A stretch of 64,000 nucleotides of DNA from Pontibacter russatus (GCF_009931655.1 NZ_CP047984.1:4357001-4421000), one strand, 5' to 3'. Positions 41,827 through 52,196 are shown, counted from the first letter of the stretch. The notes: generated by a model not told the origin, from the letters alone. Translations and numbers: made by a program.

Positions 41827-44800
41827 ATGAAGCGATTTTTACCGGCACTCTTGCTGTTTCTCTCAGGCTTTGTGGCAAACACCGCGCAGGCGCAGGAAGT
41901 CTACGGAAACGAGTGGATCGACTATTCCAAGACCTACTACAAGATCAACGTCATAAACACGGGCTTGCACCGCCTCAGCTACGGCTTCCTGGACAGCCTG
42001 GAGCTGGAAGGCGTGAATCCGCAGCACCTGCAGCTTTTCCGCAGGGGAAAAGAAGTTGCTATATATATAGCCGGTGAGGCCGATGGCAGGCTGGACACGC
42101 AGGATTACGTCGAGTTCTATGGCCAGCGCAACGACGGGGCCCTGGACAGTGAACTATACAAGAACCCGGCCCACCAGGTACACCAGTTCTACAGTTTATA
42201 TACCGATACCGCCGCCTACTTCCTGACAGTGAACCCCAGCGGAGGCAAGCGCATGCGCGAATCAAATCCGTCCGTCGACGGCCGTACGCCTGAGCCATAC
42301 CACCTGCAGAAGGCATTTCACATCAACACCGACCGCTTTAACTACGGGAAGGCGTATGATTTACAAAACGGCCTGACAAGGATGCCCTGGCTGGATGAGG
42401 GGGAGGGGTACTTTTCGCATAATTCTGTCAATCCCAAGACCTATGAAATTGCCAATATCAGGAATCTGTATACCAGCGGACCCAGGCCATATATAGAATA
42501 CGCCACCGTTGGAGCAAATCATGAGCAACATAAGCTGAACGTAAAGGTGATTGGCCCGGCAGGCACCCGAAACCTTAATTACTTCGAGTACAAACCATAT
42601 GGGTTTGCCAGGGACAAGCAGATCATCAATTTCAACGATATTACCGCTGCAGGGAAACTAGTGCTGCAGGTGGCGCCCGTTCCTAACCCGTCGAACAAAA
42701 ACTCAATTAGCTTTTCTTACGGCATTCTCACCTATCCCCAACAACCTGTTTTCTCCGGTTCTTCCATGTTCCTGTATTCTGATTCGACCAGAAGCGCGAA
42801 CCCCTTCTACGCACTCTCCAATACGCCCACCACTGCCGTTGCATATGATGTGACCGATCCATATAATACTGTCCGGATTCAAGGACAGCCTGTCGGCCCG
42901 TCCAGAGGGTTTGTTCTGGAGGGGATTGGCGGTAATACGCACAAGATCCTCGTTGCAGATGCGGCCAGACCTTTTAAACCGCGGAGAGCTAAGAACTATC
43001 TAGTAAGCTTCAGACAGATTAGCCCAGATGATCATAATTATATAATTCTGACCAACAAGCGCCTGATGAAGGTGGCAAGCGGAGGCAGCAGACCCGCTCC
43101 CGCTGAGTATGCCGCGTACAGGGCCTCGGAGGCCGGAGGTGGCTATGACACCCTGCTCCTGGATGTGGAAGAGGTGTTTAACCTGTTTCACTACGGTGAT
43201 TATTCTTCCAATGCCATACGCCGCATGACCAGGTATATGGCCACCTCCGCAAGACCCGTGCAGTTGTTTATCATAGGAAAAGGAGTGAAATATGCAGACC
43301 AGGACTATTACTATACGCATTACCTCGGTAAGTTCAGTTACTACCAGGTGGGCGCGCGCCATCCCAGAGCGGCTGAGCTTGACTTGGTGCCCACAGGCAT
43401 CGTGCCTTCCTCTGACCTGGTCTTCTCGGCTGATTTCAGGAACGGATCCTATGTTCCCGCTGTGCCTACGGGGCGGCTTGCTGTTACCACACCGGAGGCC
43501 ATCATCGCTTACCTGAACAAAGTGAAAGAGTATGACACCGCGAAAGAGGGAGAACCCTGGCGGAAAAATATTCTGCAGTTGGGGGGAGGCAAAACGACCG
43601 CCGAAATTAACCAGATAGCGGGCTACCTGAGGGGATACGCGGCAATTGCCGAGGGACCGCTGCTGGGGGCAAACGTGAAGGAAAGGTACAGGCAGAACGT
43701 GAGCGAAGTAGTGGAGGCGGTGAATGTGTCTGAGGAGTTGAACAACGGCCTCTCGCTCCTGACCTTCTTTGGGCACAGTTCGCCGGGTACTACCGACTTA
43801 GATATAGGATATGTATCCAGCGCCGTCAATAACTACAACAACAAAGGGAAGTACCCGCTCATCCTGATGAACGGCTGCAACGTCGGAAACTCCTTTATTC
43901 CCAATTCGGTATCATTCGGGGAAGACTGGCTGCTCACACCCGATAAAGGGGCCGTCTCGCTCATTGCCCATGTGGATGCAGGATATCCCACGTACCTGAA
44001 CCTGTACACCAACTATTTCTATAAAGTAGCCTTCCAAGATCCGGAATTCTGGGGCGCAAACCTGGGAGCGGTGCTGCAGGAGACCATAAGGCGCGTGACA
44101 CAGGCCACGGCAAGCGATCTGGCGACTGCCATGGTGCTGGAGATAGCGCTGCAGGGAGATCCGGCCTTAAGGCCCTATAACCCCAGCAAGCCCGACTACG
44201 TGATAAAAGAGTCCGGCTTTGAGGTGACGGGTACCGGTGGCGGTGTAGTGACGGCCTCTGCCGACACATTTAACATATCTTTTGAAGTAGACAACCTGGG
44301 GAAAGCCATCCCTGAGCCCATCTACGTGACTGTGAGGCGGACACTGGCTGATAACAGCGTGCTGGAGCAGGACAGCCTCCTGATCGATCCGATTATCAAA
44401 GGGCGGACGGTAACGCTGCAACTCCCGAACGCAGGGGTGGAGGCACTGGGGATGAACTCCTTTGAGATTATGCTTGATGGCCCGGATGCGGTAGAGGAGT
44501 TGAGCGAGGAGAATAACACCGCCACGTTCCAGTACTTTTTCCCGATCAGCGGCGTCACAACCGTCTATCCCGCCAATTACAGCATTATCGGCTCCGACAA
44601 TGTAAAGTTGGCGGTGCAGGCGACCGTGCTCAGCGAGAACCAGAATTTTTACTTTGAGTTGGATACAACCACGGCTTTCAACAGCCCGTTCCGGCGGTCG
44701 CAGAACGTTGCCAATGCGGAGGTGCCGGTATGGGAGGTCACCTTGCCCAATGCAGCTGAAGACAGCACCGTCTACTACTGGCGGGCACGGTTCACGAACT

Positions 44801-46875
44801 ACGAGGCCGGGCAGGACACCGTCTGGGCGACAAGCTCATTCCGGCACATTGTCGGGGCAAAGGGGGGCTGGTCACAAAGCCACTACGGGCAGTTCCATGA
44901 TGTGCATGCGGTAGGGTTCGATTCGCTGAAGGAAGACAGCAGGACCTGGCGGTTCACGCCCATCCGGAAATTCATCAACATCAAAACGGCGGGAGGGGAC
45001 ATACGGTACGTTTACTCCCCTTACGGGCTGTACGTGAACGGCAACTCCGAACTGAATGGCGCCTGTGGCAACCCTGCGGGCTCCTCTGTGGGGCGGTTTT
45101 ATTTCATCGTTTTCAGTAACGTGAATTTAGAGCCCGTGACCTCCCTGCCTGGCCAGACGTTTTGCTCTACACGAATTGAAAACCCATACCTGTTCGATAC
45201 GGGGGATTTGACGAAGGCAGCAAACGTAGCGAAGATGAAGGCATTTTTAGATGCGGTGCCGGAGGGCTATTACGTGGCAGGCATCAGCATCAACAAAATT
45301 CCCTTCAGTGATTACCCTGCGGAGTTCAAGGCGGCTTTCGGTAGCATTGGCTCCAGCCTGATCGATAAACTGACAACAGGCGCGCCGTTCGCCATCGTAG
45401 GGCAGAAAGGGGCCGCCGTGGGCACAGCCCAGGAAATGTCAGCAACAGCAGGTAGCGCAACGCCAGTCACTTCACAGGAAATTTCGCTGGACGCTACGCT
45501 GCAGTCTGCGAGGGCAGCCGGAACCATCACCTCTGCCGCCATAGGGCCTGCACTGCAGTGGGGCACGCTCTACCACAACATAGAGAGTTACAAGGGCGGC
45601 GACGACAAGTATACCCTAAGTGTGGTAGGGGTGGATACGGCAGGGAAGGAGACGGTGCTGGTGGAGGACGTAGCACAGAAGACATTGGATCTGGCTACTA
45701 TTGATGCAACGCTTTACCCGAACCTCAAGCTGTCTGCTTTGCTTTCGGACTCCACGGCCCGCACGGCACCACAACTGAAGGAGTGGTTTATATACTACGA
45801 AGGTGTGCCGGAAGGAGTGGTAAGGCCCGATTTGGTGGAGGTGAGCAGCGAACTGCTGACCAGCCAGGCCGGAGGCGGCAGCATCAAGGTGCCGATGGCC
45901 TTCCAGAACATCTCCCAGACCGCCTTCCGCGACTCGCTGACAGTGGAAATCACGCTTACCGGCGACGGCCTGCAGCCCGCCACCTCACGGTTTAAAATAA
46001 AGCCCGTGGAAGCGAACGAGACCGTGACGTTTAACCATACCTTGTCTACCCAGGCGCTGGATGGCAACTATAAACTGAGCATGTTCGTGAACCCGCGCCT
46101 GCAGCCGGAACTACACTACTTCAACAACATATATGAGGTGGCGTTTAGCGTGAAGTCGAAGTTGCACCCGATCATGGATGTGGCTTTCGACGGGGTGCAT
46201 ATTCTGGACGGGGACCTTGTTTCGCCCTCCCCGGTGATTAGTGTGACGGTGAAAGACGAGAACAGCCATCTATACCTGCAAGACCCCTCGGCCATGTCGC
46301 TCATCCTGATCACGCCGGAAGGGCAGGAGCAGGAGGTGTCGCTGCTGAACAACCCGCAGGAGATAAGCTATATGGCCGCCACCGAAGAGAATGACTTCAA
46401 ACTGGAGTATAAGCCCGCCAAACTGATGGACGGCAAGTATATGTTGGAAGTGCGCGCCCGCGACGCCGCCGGTGTGGCCTCCGGTATATCGCCTTACCGG
46501 ATTAGCTTTGAGGTGGTGAGCGAGGCCAGTGTCACCAACTTCTACCCCTTCCCGAACCCGTTCTCCACCAAAACCAATTTCATCTTCACGCTCACGGGCA
46601 GCACCATTCCGGAGCACATGAAAATCCAGATACTGACGGTGACGGGCAAGGTGGTGCGGGAAATCATGAAGGAGGAACTGGGGCCGCTGCGCATCGGCAA
46701 CAACAAAACCGAGTATGCCTGGGACGGCACAGATGCCTACGGTGATAAACTGGCAAACGGCGTGTACCTCTACCGCGTGGTGATGAGCAGGATAGACGAG
46801 GAAATGAAGCACCGCAACACCTTCGGCGACGGCGCTTTCAAAAACGGATATGGCAAGCTATATATCCTGAGGTAA
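41827..46875 (+). CDS. Gingipain-like C25 cysteine peptidase, large, with FlgD-like C-terminus
   Basis: A 1,682-residue exported protein (signal peptide ending NTAQAQ near residue 23). The peptidase C25 region contains FFGHSSPG near 650 (catalytic His) and LMNGCNVG near 684 (catalytic Cys), as in gingipains and PorU sortase. A CARDB-like beta domain spans about 815-910, followed by a long region with a GLYVNGNSELNG insert. The end (about 1570-1680) resembles FlgD-like Ig and T9SS sorting segments (PFPNPFSTKTNF, then YAWDGTDAYGDKLANGVYLYR). The start is the ATG at 41827, not an earlier codon that lacks the signal. PorU-like function is an inference. Confidence 0.8.
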   Translation: MKRFLPALLLFLSGFVANTAQAQEVYGNEWIDYSKTYYKINVINTGLHRLSYGFLDSLELEGVNPQHLQLFRRGKEVAIYIAGEADGRLDTQDYVEFYGQRNDGALDSELYKNPAHQVHQFYSLYTDTAAYFLTVNPSGGKRMRESNPSVDGRTPEPYHLQKAFHINTDRFNYGKAYDLQNGLTRMPWLDEGEGYFSHNSVNPKTYEIANIRNLYTSGPRPYIEYATVGANHEQHKLNVKVIGPAGTRNLNYFEYKPYGFARDKQIINFNDITAAGKLVLQVAPVPNPSNKNSISFSYGILTYPQQPVFSGSSMFLYSDSTRSANPFYALSNTPTTAVAYDVTDPYNTVRIQGQPVGPSRGFVLEGIGGNTHKILVADAARPFKPRRAKNYLVSFRQISPDDHNYIILTNKRLMKVASGGSRPAPAEYAAYRASEAGGGYDTLLLDVEEVFNLFHYGDYSSNAIRRMTRYMATSARPVQLFIIGKGVKYADQDYYYTHYLGKFSYYQVGARHPRAAELDLVPTGIVPSSDLVFSADFRNGSYVPAVPTGRLAVTTPEAIIAYLNKVKEYDTAKEGEPWRKNILQLGGGKTTAEINQIAGYLRGYAAIAEGPLLGANVKERYRQNVSEVVEAVNVSEELNNGLSLLTFFGHSSPGTTDLDIGYVSSAVNNYNNKGKYPLILMNGCNVGNSFIPNSVSFGEDWLLTPDKGAVSLIAHVDAGYPTYLNLYTNYFYKVAFQDPEFWGANLGAVLQETIRRVTQATASDLATAMVLEIALQGDPALRPYNPSKPDYVIKESGFEVTGTGGGVVTASADTFNISFEVDNLGKAIPEPIYVTVRRTLADNSVLEQDSLLIDPIIKGRTVTLQLPNAGVEALGMNSFEIMLDGPDAVEELSEENNTATFQYFFPISGVTTVYPANYSIIGSDNVKLAVQATVLSENQNFYFELDTTTAFNSPFRRSQNVANAEVPVWEVTLPNAAEDSTVYYWRARFTNYEAGQDTVWATSSFRHIVGAKGGWSQSHYGQFHDVHAVGFDSLKEDSRTWRFTPIRKFINIKTAGGDIRYVYSPYGLYVNGNSELNGACGNPAGSSVGRFYFIVFSNVNLEPVTSLPGQTFCSTRIENPYLFDTGDLTKAANVAKMKAFLDAVPEGYYVAGISINKIPFSDYPAEFKAAFGSIGSSLIDKLTTGAPFAIVGQKGAAVGTAQEMSATAGSATPVTSQEISLDATLQSARAAGTITSAAIGPALQWGTLYHNIESYKGGDDKYTLSVVGVDTAGKETVLVEDVAQKTLDLATIDATLYPNLKLSALLSDSTARTAPQLKEWFIYYEGVPEGVVRPDLVEVSSELLTSQAGGGSIKVPMAFQNISQTAFRDSLTVEITLTGDGLQPATSRFKIKPVEANETVTFNHTLSTQALDGNYKLSMFVNPRLQPELHYFNNIYEVAFSVKSKLHPIMDVAFDGVHILDGDLVSPSPVISVTVKDENSHLYLQDPSAMSLILITPEGQEQEVSLLNNPQEISYMAATEENDFKLEYKPAKLMDGKYMLEVRARDAAGVASGISPYRISFEVVSEASVTNFYPFPNPFSTKTNFIFTLTGSTIPEHMKIQILTVTGKVVREIMKEELGPLRIGNNKTEYAWDGTDAYGDKLANGVYLYRVVMSRIDEEMKHRNTFGDGAFKNGYGKLYILR

Positions 46876-46884
46876 GATATTCAT

Positions 46885-46937
46885 CCTATATAAAAAGGAG
46901 GGGCAGCCAAAGTAGCTGCCCCTCCTTTTTATATAGG
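46885..46937. terminator. Bidirectional terminator, 23-bp perfect stem
   Basis: Perfect 23-bp stem with a 7-nt loop (46908-46914); the stem begins CCTATATAAAAAGGAGGGG and ends in TTTTTATATAGG. It lies between the convergent C25 gene and folA. Confidence 0.9.
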
Positions 46938-47159
46938 GTATCGAATCTATATATGGCTTCTTTATATAGTAGAGCCAAATAAGTAATGCTGCTGTTTTCT
47001 ATATAGTGTCACTAATATGGCAAGAAGGTGCGAGCAAAAGTTTGTCCTATGGGCATTTCATTAGTATGTGTGATAATGAAGTAGCGCTATTTTTTTTATT
47101 ACTACCCTTTATATTTGATATATGGCTATTCTGCTCAGAAACTTTATTTCTGGACTGCT

Positions 47160-47645
47160 CTACTTCCGCCTGAGCGTCAGGAAGCTGTAGCGGTATTTAT
47201 TCTTTTCATCCGGCGCGTGGTGCTCCCGCGCCACCGTCTCCCACTCTTCATCGTTCAGTTCAGGAAAATATACGTCTCCGTCGAACGTATGGTGGAGGCG
47301 GGTAAGGTAGATGGTGTCGGTGAGCGGCAGGGCCTGCCTATATATCTCCGCGCCGCCAATGATATAGACATTTTCGTCCAAAGCTTTTGCCTCCTCCAGC
47401 GCCTCCTGCAACGAATTCGCCACGATACAGCCATCCGCGACATAATCTTCCTGGGATGTCACGATAACAGAAGTTCGGCCGGGCAGCGGCTTCCCGATGG
47501 ACTCATAGGTTTTGCGGCCCATCAGGATGGGGTGCCCCATCGTAATCTGCTTGAAATGGCGCAGGTCGGCGGGGAGGTGCCATATCAGGCCATTGTCTTT
47601 GCCAATCACATTGTTTTCGGCGGCGGCTACCACGATTGCTGTCAT
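47160..47645 (-). CDS. folA: Dihydrofolate reductase
   Basis: NADPH-dependent reduction of dihydrofolate to tetrahydrofolate. 161 residues: AAAENNVIGKDNGLIWHLPADL near 8, MGRKTYESIG near 42 and VYIIGGAEIYRQAL near 93 cover the folate and NADPH sites. A gene 146 bp upstream (fmt) also uses folate, and an AT-rich spacer with a repeated TTAAATTGTT-type word stands between them. Confidence 0.95.
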   Translation of the reverse strand: MTAIVVAAAENNVIGKDNGLIWHLPADLRHFKQITMGHPILMGRKTYESIGKPLPGRTSVIVTSQEDYVADGCIVANSLQEALEEAKALDENVYIIGGAEIYRQALPLTDTIYLTRLHHTFDGDVYFPELNDEEWETVAREHHAPDEKNKYRYSFLTLRRK

Positions 47646-47791
47646 CTTAATGATTTAATTGTTAGATGATTAAATTGTTGTTAAGCATATATAGTGGTTA
47701 CCGGTGCTTTTATCGAGTATGCTATATAAGTGAAAGCAAGGTTATATAATCAACCCTTTTGTCAGGCTTAGCCATTCAACCATCCAATAAT

Positions 47792-48721
47792 TCAGCCATT
47801 AAAGCTATACCCTCGCAGCAGATCCTGCACCGGCATGCGCTTCTTGCCCTCCATCTGCAGGTCGAGGACAGCGATGGCACCTGTGGCTGTTTGCACGTGC
47901 AGGTACGTTTTGTTGTCGGTGTGGATCTGACCTGGCGCTGAGCTGTACGTGATATTCTCCAGCACCTCCGTCTTAAAAATCTTAAAGGTCTTGCCGTTGA
48001 GGCGTGTCCAGGCGGCGGGGTAGGGGCTGAGCCCCCGGATAAAGTTGCGCACCTGCGGGGCGGGCTGGTTCCAGTTAATCTCGCAGGTTTCCTTATATAG
48101 CTTCGGGGCGTGTTTTGTTTCTGCTGTGGTGATTTGTGGCTGTGACTTAACCTCGTCGCGCGCGATGGCCTGCACGGTGCGCAGCGCCAGCTTTGCACCC
48201 TCGTATTTCAGCTTCTCATATACAGCGCCAAAGTCGTCGTCCTCCAGAATCGGCACCCGCTCCTGGAAAATCAAATCGCCGGTGTCGATGGCGTGCTTCA
48301 GGAAAAAAGAAGTCACGCCGGTCTCTTTCTCCCCGTTGATGATGGCCCAGTTGATGGGGGCTGCCCCGCGGTACTGCGGCAGCAGCGACCCGTGGATGTT
48401 GAAGGAGCCGAGCTCCGGCATATCCCACACCACCTCCGGCAGCATCCGGAACGCCACGATGACCTGCAGGTTGGCCTGGAAGCTCCGCAGTTCTTCCAGA
48501 AAGGCCTCCGACTTCAGGTTGGTGGGCTGCAGCACCGGGATATTTTGCGCCACGGCATATTCCTTCACCGGCGACTGGTGCAGCTTCTGTCCGCGCCCGG
48601 CCGGTTTGTCCGGCGCCGTAATGACCGCCACCACATTATACCCATGCTCCACGAGCGTTTGCAGCGTGGGCACGGCAAAATCGGGCGTGCCCATAAACAC
48701 AATGCGTAAGTCTCTTGCCAT
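47792..48721 (-). CDS. fmt: Methionyl-tRNA formyltransferase
   Basis: Formylates initiator Met-tRNA with 10-formyl-THF. A 309-residue two-domain protein: RIVFMGTPDFAVPTL at the start, NIHGSLLPQYRGAAPINWA near 114 and TGVTSFFLKHAIDTGD near 138 (catalytic Asn, His, Asp), and a C-terminal OB-like domain with FIRGLSPYPAAWT near 228. It starts one base after the namZ gene ends, so they form an operon. Confidence 0.96.
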   Translation of the reverse strand: MARDLRIVFMGTPDFAVPTLQTLVEHGYNVVAVITAPDKPAGRGQKLHQSPVKEYAVAQNIPVLQPTNLKSEAFLEELRSFQANLQVIVAFRMLPEVVWDMPELGSFNIHGSLLPQYRGAAPINWAIINGEKETGVTSFFLKHAIDTGDLIFQERVPILEDDDFGAVYEKLKYEGAKLALRTVQAIARDEVKSQPQITTAETKHAPKLYKETCEINWNQPAPQVRNFIRGLSPYPAAWTRLNGKTFKIFKTEVLENITYSSAPGQIHTDNKTYLHVQTATGAIAVLDLQMEGKKRMPVQDLLRGYSFNG

Positions 48722-48722
48722 T

Positions 48723-49967
48723 TTAGTCGTTTTCGGGGTACAGCAGGTACTGCTGGCGCATGGTTTTGTAATCCGACAGAGCAGGCTCCCAACTGGCGCG
48801 TATCTCCGCCTCGGTTTTTCCGGCTTTTATCTGACCCCGCAGCTCGTCGTTTCCTGCCAGTTTCTCGAAGAAGTTATTGAAGAACTTGTCTTTCTGGGTC
48901 GAGTGCTGGTACATCTCCAGCAGGTAGGCCAGCGTGAAAGGCTGCGCCTTAGCCGGGTCCGTCAGGTCCATGCCGTAGCAGGTCTGCCCCTCGTGCGGCG
49001 GGGTTGAGGCACCGGCGGTACTTTTCGGGGTAAAAGAGAAGCGTTTGTCGGTATAATACGGGCTGCCAATCACCTGGAACGGCATGTCTGTGCCGCGGCC
49101 CACGCTTACGTTGGTGCCCTCGAACAGGCAGAGCGAGGGATACAGCGTGATGGCCTGCTGGTTGGGCAGGTTGGGCGAGGGCCGCACGGGCAGTATATAG
49201 GCGGTGTTGTGTGTGTAGTTTGCCACGGGCACCACCGTCAGGTCGGCTTGCCGCTGTCCTGCCAGCCATTCCTCGCCGTTTATCATCTCGGCCAGTTCGC
49301 CCACTGTCAGGCCGTGCACAATCGGGATGGGGTGCATGCCCACAAACGACTGCTGCTCCATCTCCAGCACCGGGCCGTCTACATAATGGCCGTTGGGGTT
49401 GGGGCGGTCCAGCACCAGCACCGGCTTGTTGTTCTCGGCGGCCGCCTCCATCACGTAGTGCATCGTGCTGATATAAGTATAAAAACGGGTGCCTACGTCC
49501 TGTATGTCGAACACGAGGATATCCAGATCTTTCACCTGCTCCGGGGAGGGCTTCTTGTTTTTGCCGTAGAGTGAAATGATGGGCAGGCCTGTGCGCGTGT
49601 CTTTGGCGTCTTTCACGTGTGCCCCGGCATCAGCCTCGCCCCGGAAGCCGTGCTCCGGCGCGAAGATCGTGACCACGTCCACGGCGCGGCTCAACAAGGT
49701 GTCTACTAAGTGCGTTTGGCCTACCAGAGAGGTCTGGTTCACGACCAGGCCCACGCGCTTGCCCTGCAACTGGGGCAGGTACAGTTCCAGTTGCTCCGCG
49801 CCGGTTTGCAAGGGCTTTGCCTGTGGTGTTGGTTCAGGGGCAACGGCCGTTGCCTGTGCCGCAGGCGGAGCGGATAACGGAGCGGTGGCAGGCGTTTGTT
49901 TGGGCGCGCAACTGCCCAGGGCCAGCAGGATGGAGGTGTAAAGTATAAGCATGGGCTGTGTCTTCAT
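48723..49967 (-). CDS. namZ: NamZ-like exo-beta-N-acetylmuramidase (DUF1343), lipoprotein
   Basis: DUF1343 protein; the characterised relative (Bacillus YbbC/NamZ) cleaves the terminal MurNAc from glycans for peptidoglycan recycling. 415 residues after the ATG at 49967, with a lipobox LGSC near 19. Family motifs: QGKRVGLVVNQTSLVG near 70, FAPEHGFRGEADAGAHV near 100, GTRFYTYISTMHYVMEA near 160, FEGTNVSVGRGTDMPFQ near 281. An ATG eight codons upstream (49991) is possible. Transcribed with fmt. Confidence 0.9.
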   Translation of the reverse strand: MKTQPMLILYTSILLALGSCAPKQTPATAPLSAPPAAQATAVAPEPTPQAKPLQTGAEQLELYLPQLQGKRVGLVVNQTSLVGQTHLVDTLLSRAVDVVTIFAPEHGFRGEADAGAHVKDAKDTRTGLPIISLYGKNKKPSPEQVKDLDILVFDIQDVGTRFYTYISTMHYVMEAAAENNKPVLVLDRPNPNGHYVDGPVLEMEQQSFVGMHPIPIVHGLTVGELAEMINGEEWLAGQRQADLTVVPVANYTHNTAYILPVRPSPNLPNQQAITLYPSLCLFEGTNVSVGRGTDMPFQVIGSPYYTDKRFSFTPKSTAGASTPPHEGQTCYGMDLTDPAKAQPFTLAYLLEMYQHSTQKDKFFNNFFEKLAGNDELRGQIKAGKTEAEIRASWEPALSDYKTMRQQYLLYPEND

Positions 49968-50024
49968 CATACGGAATAAGTCAAAATTCATACCTATCTT
50001 TAAGGCTTTTAAGAAACAAGGCGA

Positions 50025-51233
50025 GTGAACATCTCCAGATACATATCCGATAAGATTTCAGAAGTGCAGGCCGGCTCATTTACCTCGTCGGTCACAAAAA
50101 TAGCAATAATCAGCATAGCGGCAGGCATTGCCATCATGATCGTTTCATTTGCTATCCTGGAGGGCTTCCGGGACGAGATCAGGCAGAAGATATTTTCCTT
50201 TGGGGCGCACCTGCAGGTAAGCAAGTACGATACCAACAACTCGCTGGAGGGCGCGCCCATCAGCATGAACATCGGCGTGGCGGATTCGGTGCCCGGCATC
50301 AAGCAGATTCAGGCCTTCGCCCGCAAAACAGCCATCATCAAGACGGAGGACGAGGTGCTGGGCGTGGTGTTGAAAGCGGTTGGTCCGGACTACGACATGA
50401 GCGCGATGCAGCAGAACCTGGAGGCGGGCGGGCTCATCAGCTATACCGACACTGCCTCCTCCAAAGAAGTGCTCATCAGCCGGGCGGTGGCCGATAAACT
50501 GAGCCTGGACGTGGGCGATGAGGCGGTTTTTTACTTTATACAGAACCCGCCGCGCGCGCGCAAACTAAAGGTGAAAGGCATATTTAACACCGGGCTGGAG
50601 GAATTTGACGAGGTATTCGTAATCGGGGATATAAAGCTGGTGCGCGAGCTGAACAACTGGCCCGACACGCTGGTGGGGGGCGTGGAGATTGTGCTGAAGG
50701 ACTTCGACCAGATAGACCAGGCGGCAGACCAGGTGTTCGACCAGATGAACTATGATTTACAGTTGGAGAAGATAACCGACCGCCACGCGCAGCTGTTCGA
50801 CTGGCTGAAGCTCCTGCGCAAGAACGTGATCATCTTTCTGGTGCTCATTATTTTCGTGGCTTCCTTCAACATGGTGTCCACGGTGTTTATCATGATCATC
50901 GAGCGGATCAACATGATTGGCGTGCTGAAGGCCGTGGGGGCCACCGATGCGCAGATCCGGCAGGTGTTTTACTTCCGCGGCCTGAAGCTCACCATCAGAG
51001 GCCTTATCTGGGGCAACGTCATCGGCCTCGGTTTCTGCGCTATCCAGTATTACTTCCGCATCATCCCCCTCGACCCTGAGAATTACTATATGGACCGGGT
51101 GCCCATCAGCTGGAACGCGGGCATCATCGTCGGGCTGAATGTGATTACGCTGCTGCTCACCATGCTGGCCATCCTCATCCCCACCGCCATGGTGTCGCGC
51201 GTGAAGCCCGTGAAAGCCATCAAGTTCGATTAA
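50025..51233 (+). CDS. FtsX-like ABC permease (LolE/MacB type)
   Basis: A 402-residue inner-membrane permease. The N-terminal helix (TKIAIISIAAGIAIMIVSFAILEGFRDEI), a large periplasmic domain (about 55-270), and three C-terminal helices with the FtsX motif (IIFLVLIIFVASFNMVSTV, ... GVLKAVGATDAQIR, ... AILIPTAMVSRVKPVKAIKFD) fit the LolE/LolC/FtsX family, which releases lipoproteins from the inner membrane. The start is a GTG at 50025. The matching ATPase is not in the window. It is divergent from namZ. Confidence 0.85.
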   Translation: MNISRYISDKISEVQAGSFTSSVTKIAIISIAAGIAIMIVSFAILEGFRDEIRQKIFSFGAHLQVSKYDTNNSLEGAPISMNIGVADSVPGIKQIQAFARKTAIIKTEDEVLGVVLKAVGPDYDMSAMQQNLEAGGLISYTDTASSKEVLISRAVADKLSLDVGDEAVFYFIQNPPRARKLKVKGIFNTGLEEFDEVFVIGDIKLVRELNNWPDTLVGGVEIVLKDFDQIDQAADQVFDQMNYDLQLEKITDRHAQLFDWLKLLRKNVIIFLVLIIFVASFNMVSTVFIMIIERINMIGVLKAVGATDAQIRQVFYFRGLKLTIRGLIWGNVIGLGFCAIQYYFRIIPLDPENYYMDRVPISWNAGIIVGLNVITLLLTMLAILIPTAMVSRVKPVKAIKFD

Positions 51234-51280
51234 GTTGCTTGTCCGGTTGTTGGTTGCTGAATGTGATAAGAACCCTTGTG

Positions 51281-51338
51281 CCTATATATAAAACCGGCAG
51301 CCTCACAACAGGACGTGGCTTCCGGTTTTACATATAGG
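51281..51338. terminator. Bidirectional terminator, TATATA-flanked
   Basis: CCTATATATAAAACCGG pairs with CCGGTTTTACATATAGG with one mismatch, and AGCC/GGCT pair inside. It lies between the convergent FtsX-like gene and the mscS gene. Confidence 0.7.
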
Positions 51339-51359
51339 TATATAGGCTGATGAAGGTTT

Positions 51360-52196
51360 TCATGATTTTGTATCCGGCTGCAGGGTAACCACCTCCCGTT
51401 TCTGGATGGGGGCCGGGGCTTTCACGCCGTTCTCCTCGAAGGCGGTTTTTATGCGCTCGTTCATCTCCCAGTTCAGCGGCCAGAATTCTTCCTGTTTGGC
51501 CCAAAGGCGCATGCTGATGGTGATGGAGTACTCGGAAAAGGCGGTTACGGCAATCACCGGGGCCGGGTCGGCGAGGATGCGCGGATCGGAGTCTATAAAG
51601 GTCTGGAGCATTTTCTTCACCGCCGCCACATCGTTCTCCGGGCTGATGTTCAGGTTAAACTCCATGCGGCGTGTGGGTTCTACCGAGTAATTGATCACGA
51701 CGCTGGACGCCAGCGGGCCGTTGGGCATATAAATCACCTGGTTGTTGCCTGTCTTGATGACTGTGTTGAAGATGTTGATGAGGTGCACCGTGCCCGACTG
51801 TCCCTGCGCCTCAATAAAATCGCCTACCCTGAAGGGCTTGATGGTCAGGATCAGCACCCCGCCCGCGAAGTTGGAGAGGCTGCCCTGCAGCGCCAGGCCG
51901 ATGGCCAGACCGGCGGAACCCAGCACCGCGATAAAGGAAGTCATCTCCAGGCCCAGTTGTGCCACCACCAGCACCAGCAGCAGCACCCAGAGCGCGATGT
52001 TGATGATGCTGCCCAGAAACGGCCGCAGCGACTCGTCCACGCCCTTCCGCAGCATCATGGCCTGCAGCAGCCTGTTCAGGCGCTTTACCACCCATGCGCC
52101 GATTACCAGAATAACGATAGCCACCAGAAGCCGCAGGCCATATACCATGGCAAAATTCACGATGAGCTCACGGACAGAATCAATGTTAATCTCCAT
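51360..52196 (-). CDS. mscS: Small-conductance mechanosensitive channel MscS
   Basis: A 279-residue membrane channel opened by turgor. Three helices, with pore-helix motif GSAGLAIGLALQGSLSNFAGG near 96 and the conserved IKPFRVGDFI near 120; the cytoplasmic beta/alpha domain follows and the C-terminus ends in a charged tail. I use the ATG at 52196, since the codon at 52202 is a TTG. Confidence 0.9.
   Translation of the reverse strand: MEINIDSVRELIVNFAMVYGLRLLVAIVILVIGAWVVKRLNRLLQAMMLRKGVDESLRPFLGSIINIALWVLLLVLVVAQLGLEMTSFIAVLGSAGLAIGLALQGSLSNFAGGVLILTIKPFRVGDFIEAQGQSGTVHLINIFNTVIKTGNNQVIYMPNGPLASSVVINYSVEPTRRMEFNLNISPENDVAAVKKMLQTFIDSDPRILADPAPVIAVTAFSEYSITISMRLWAKQEEFWPLNWEMNERIKTAFEENGVKAPAPIQKREVVTLQPDTKS

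Noticed and set aside
47115..47669. 184-codon plus-strand frame opposite folA
   Set aside because: Antisense shadow of a well-defined DHFR gene with no independent support.
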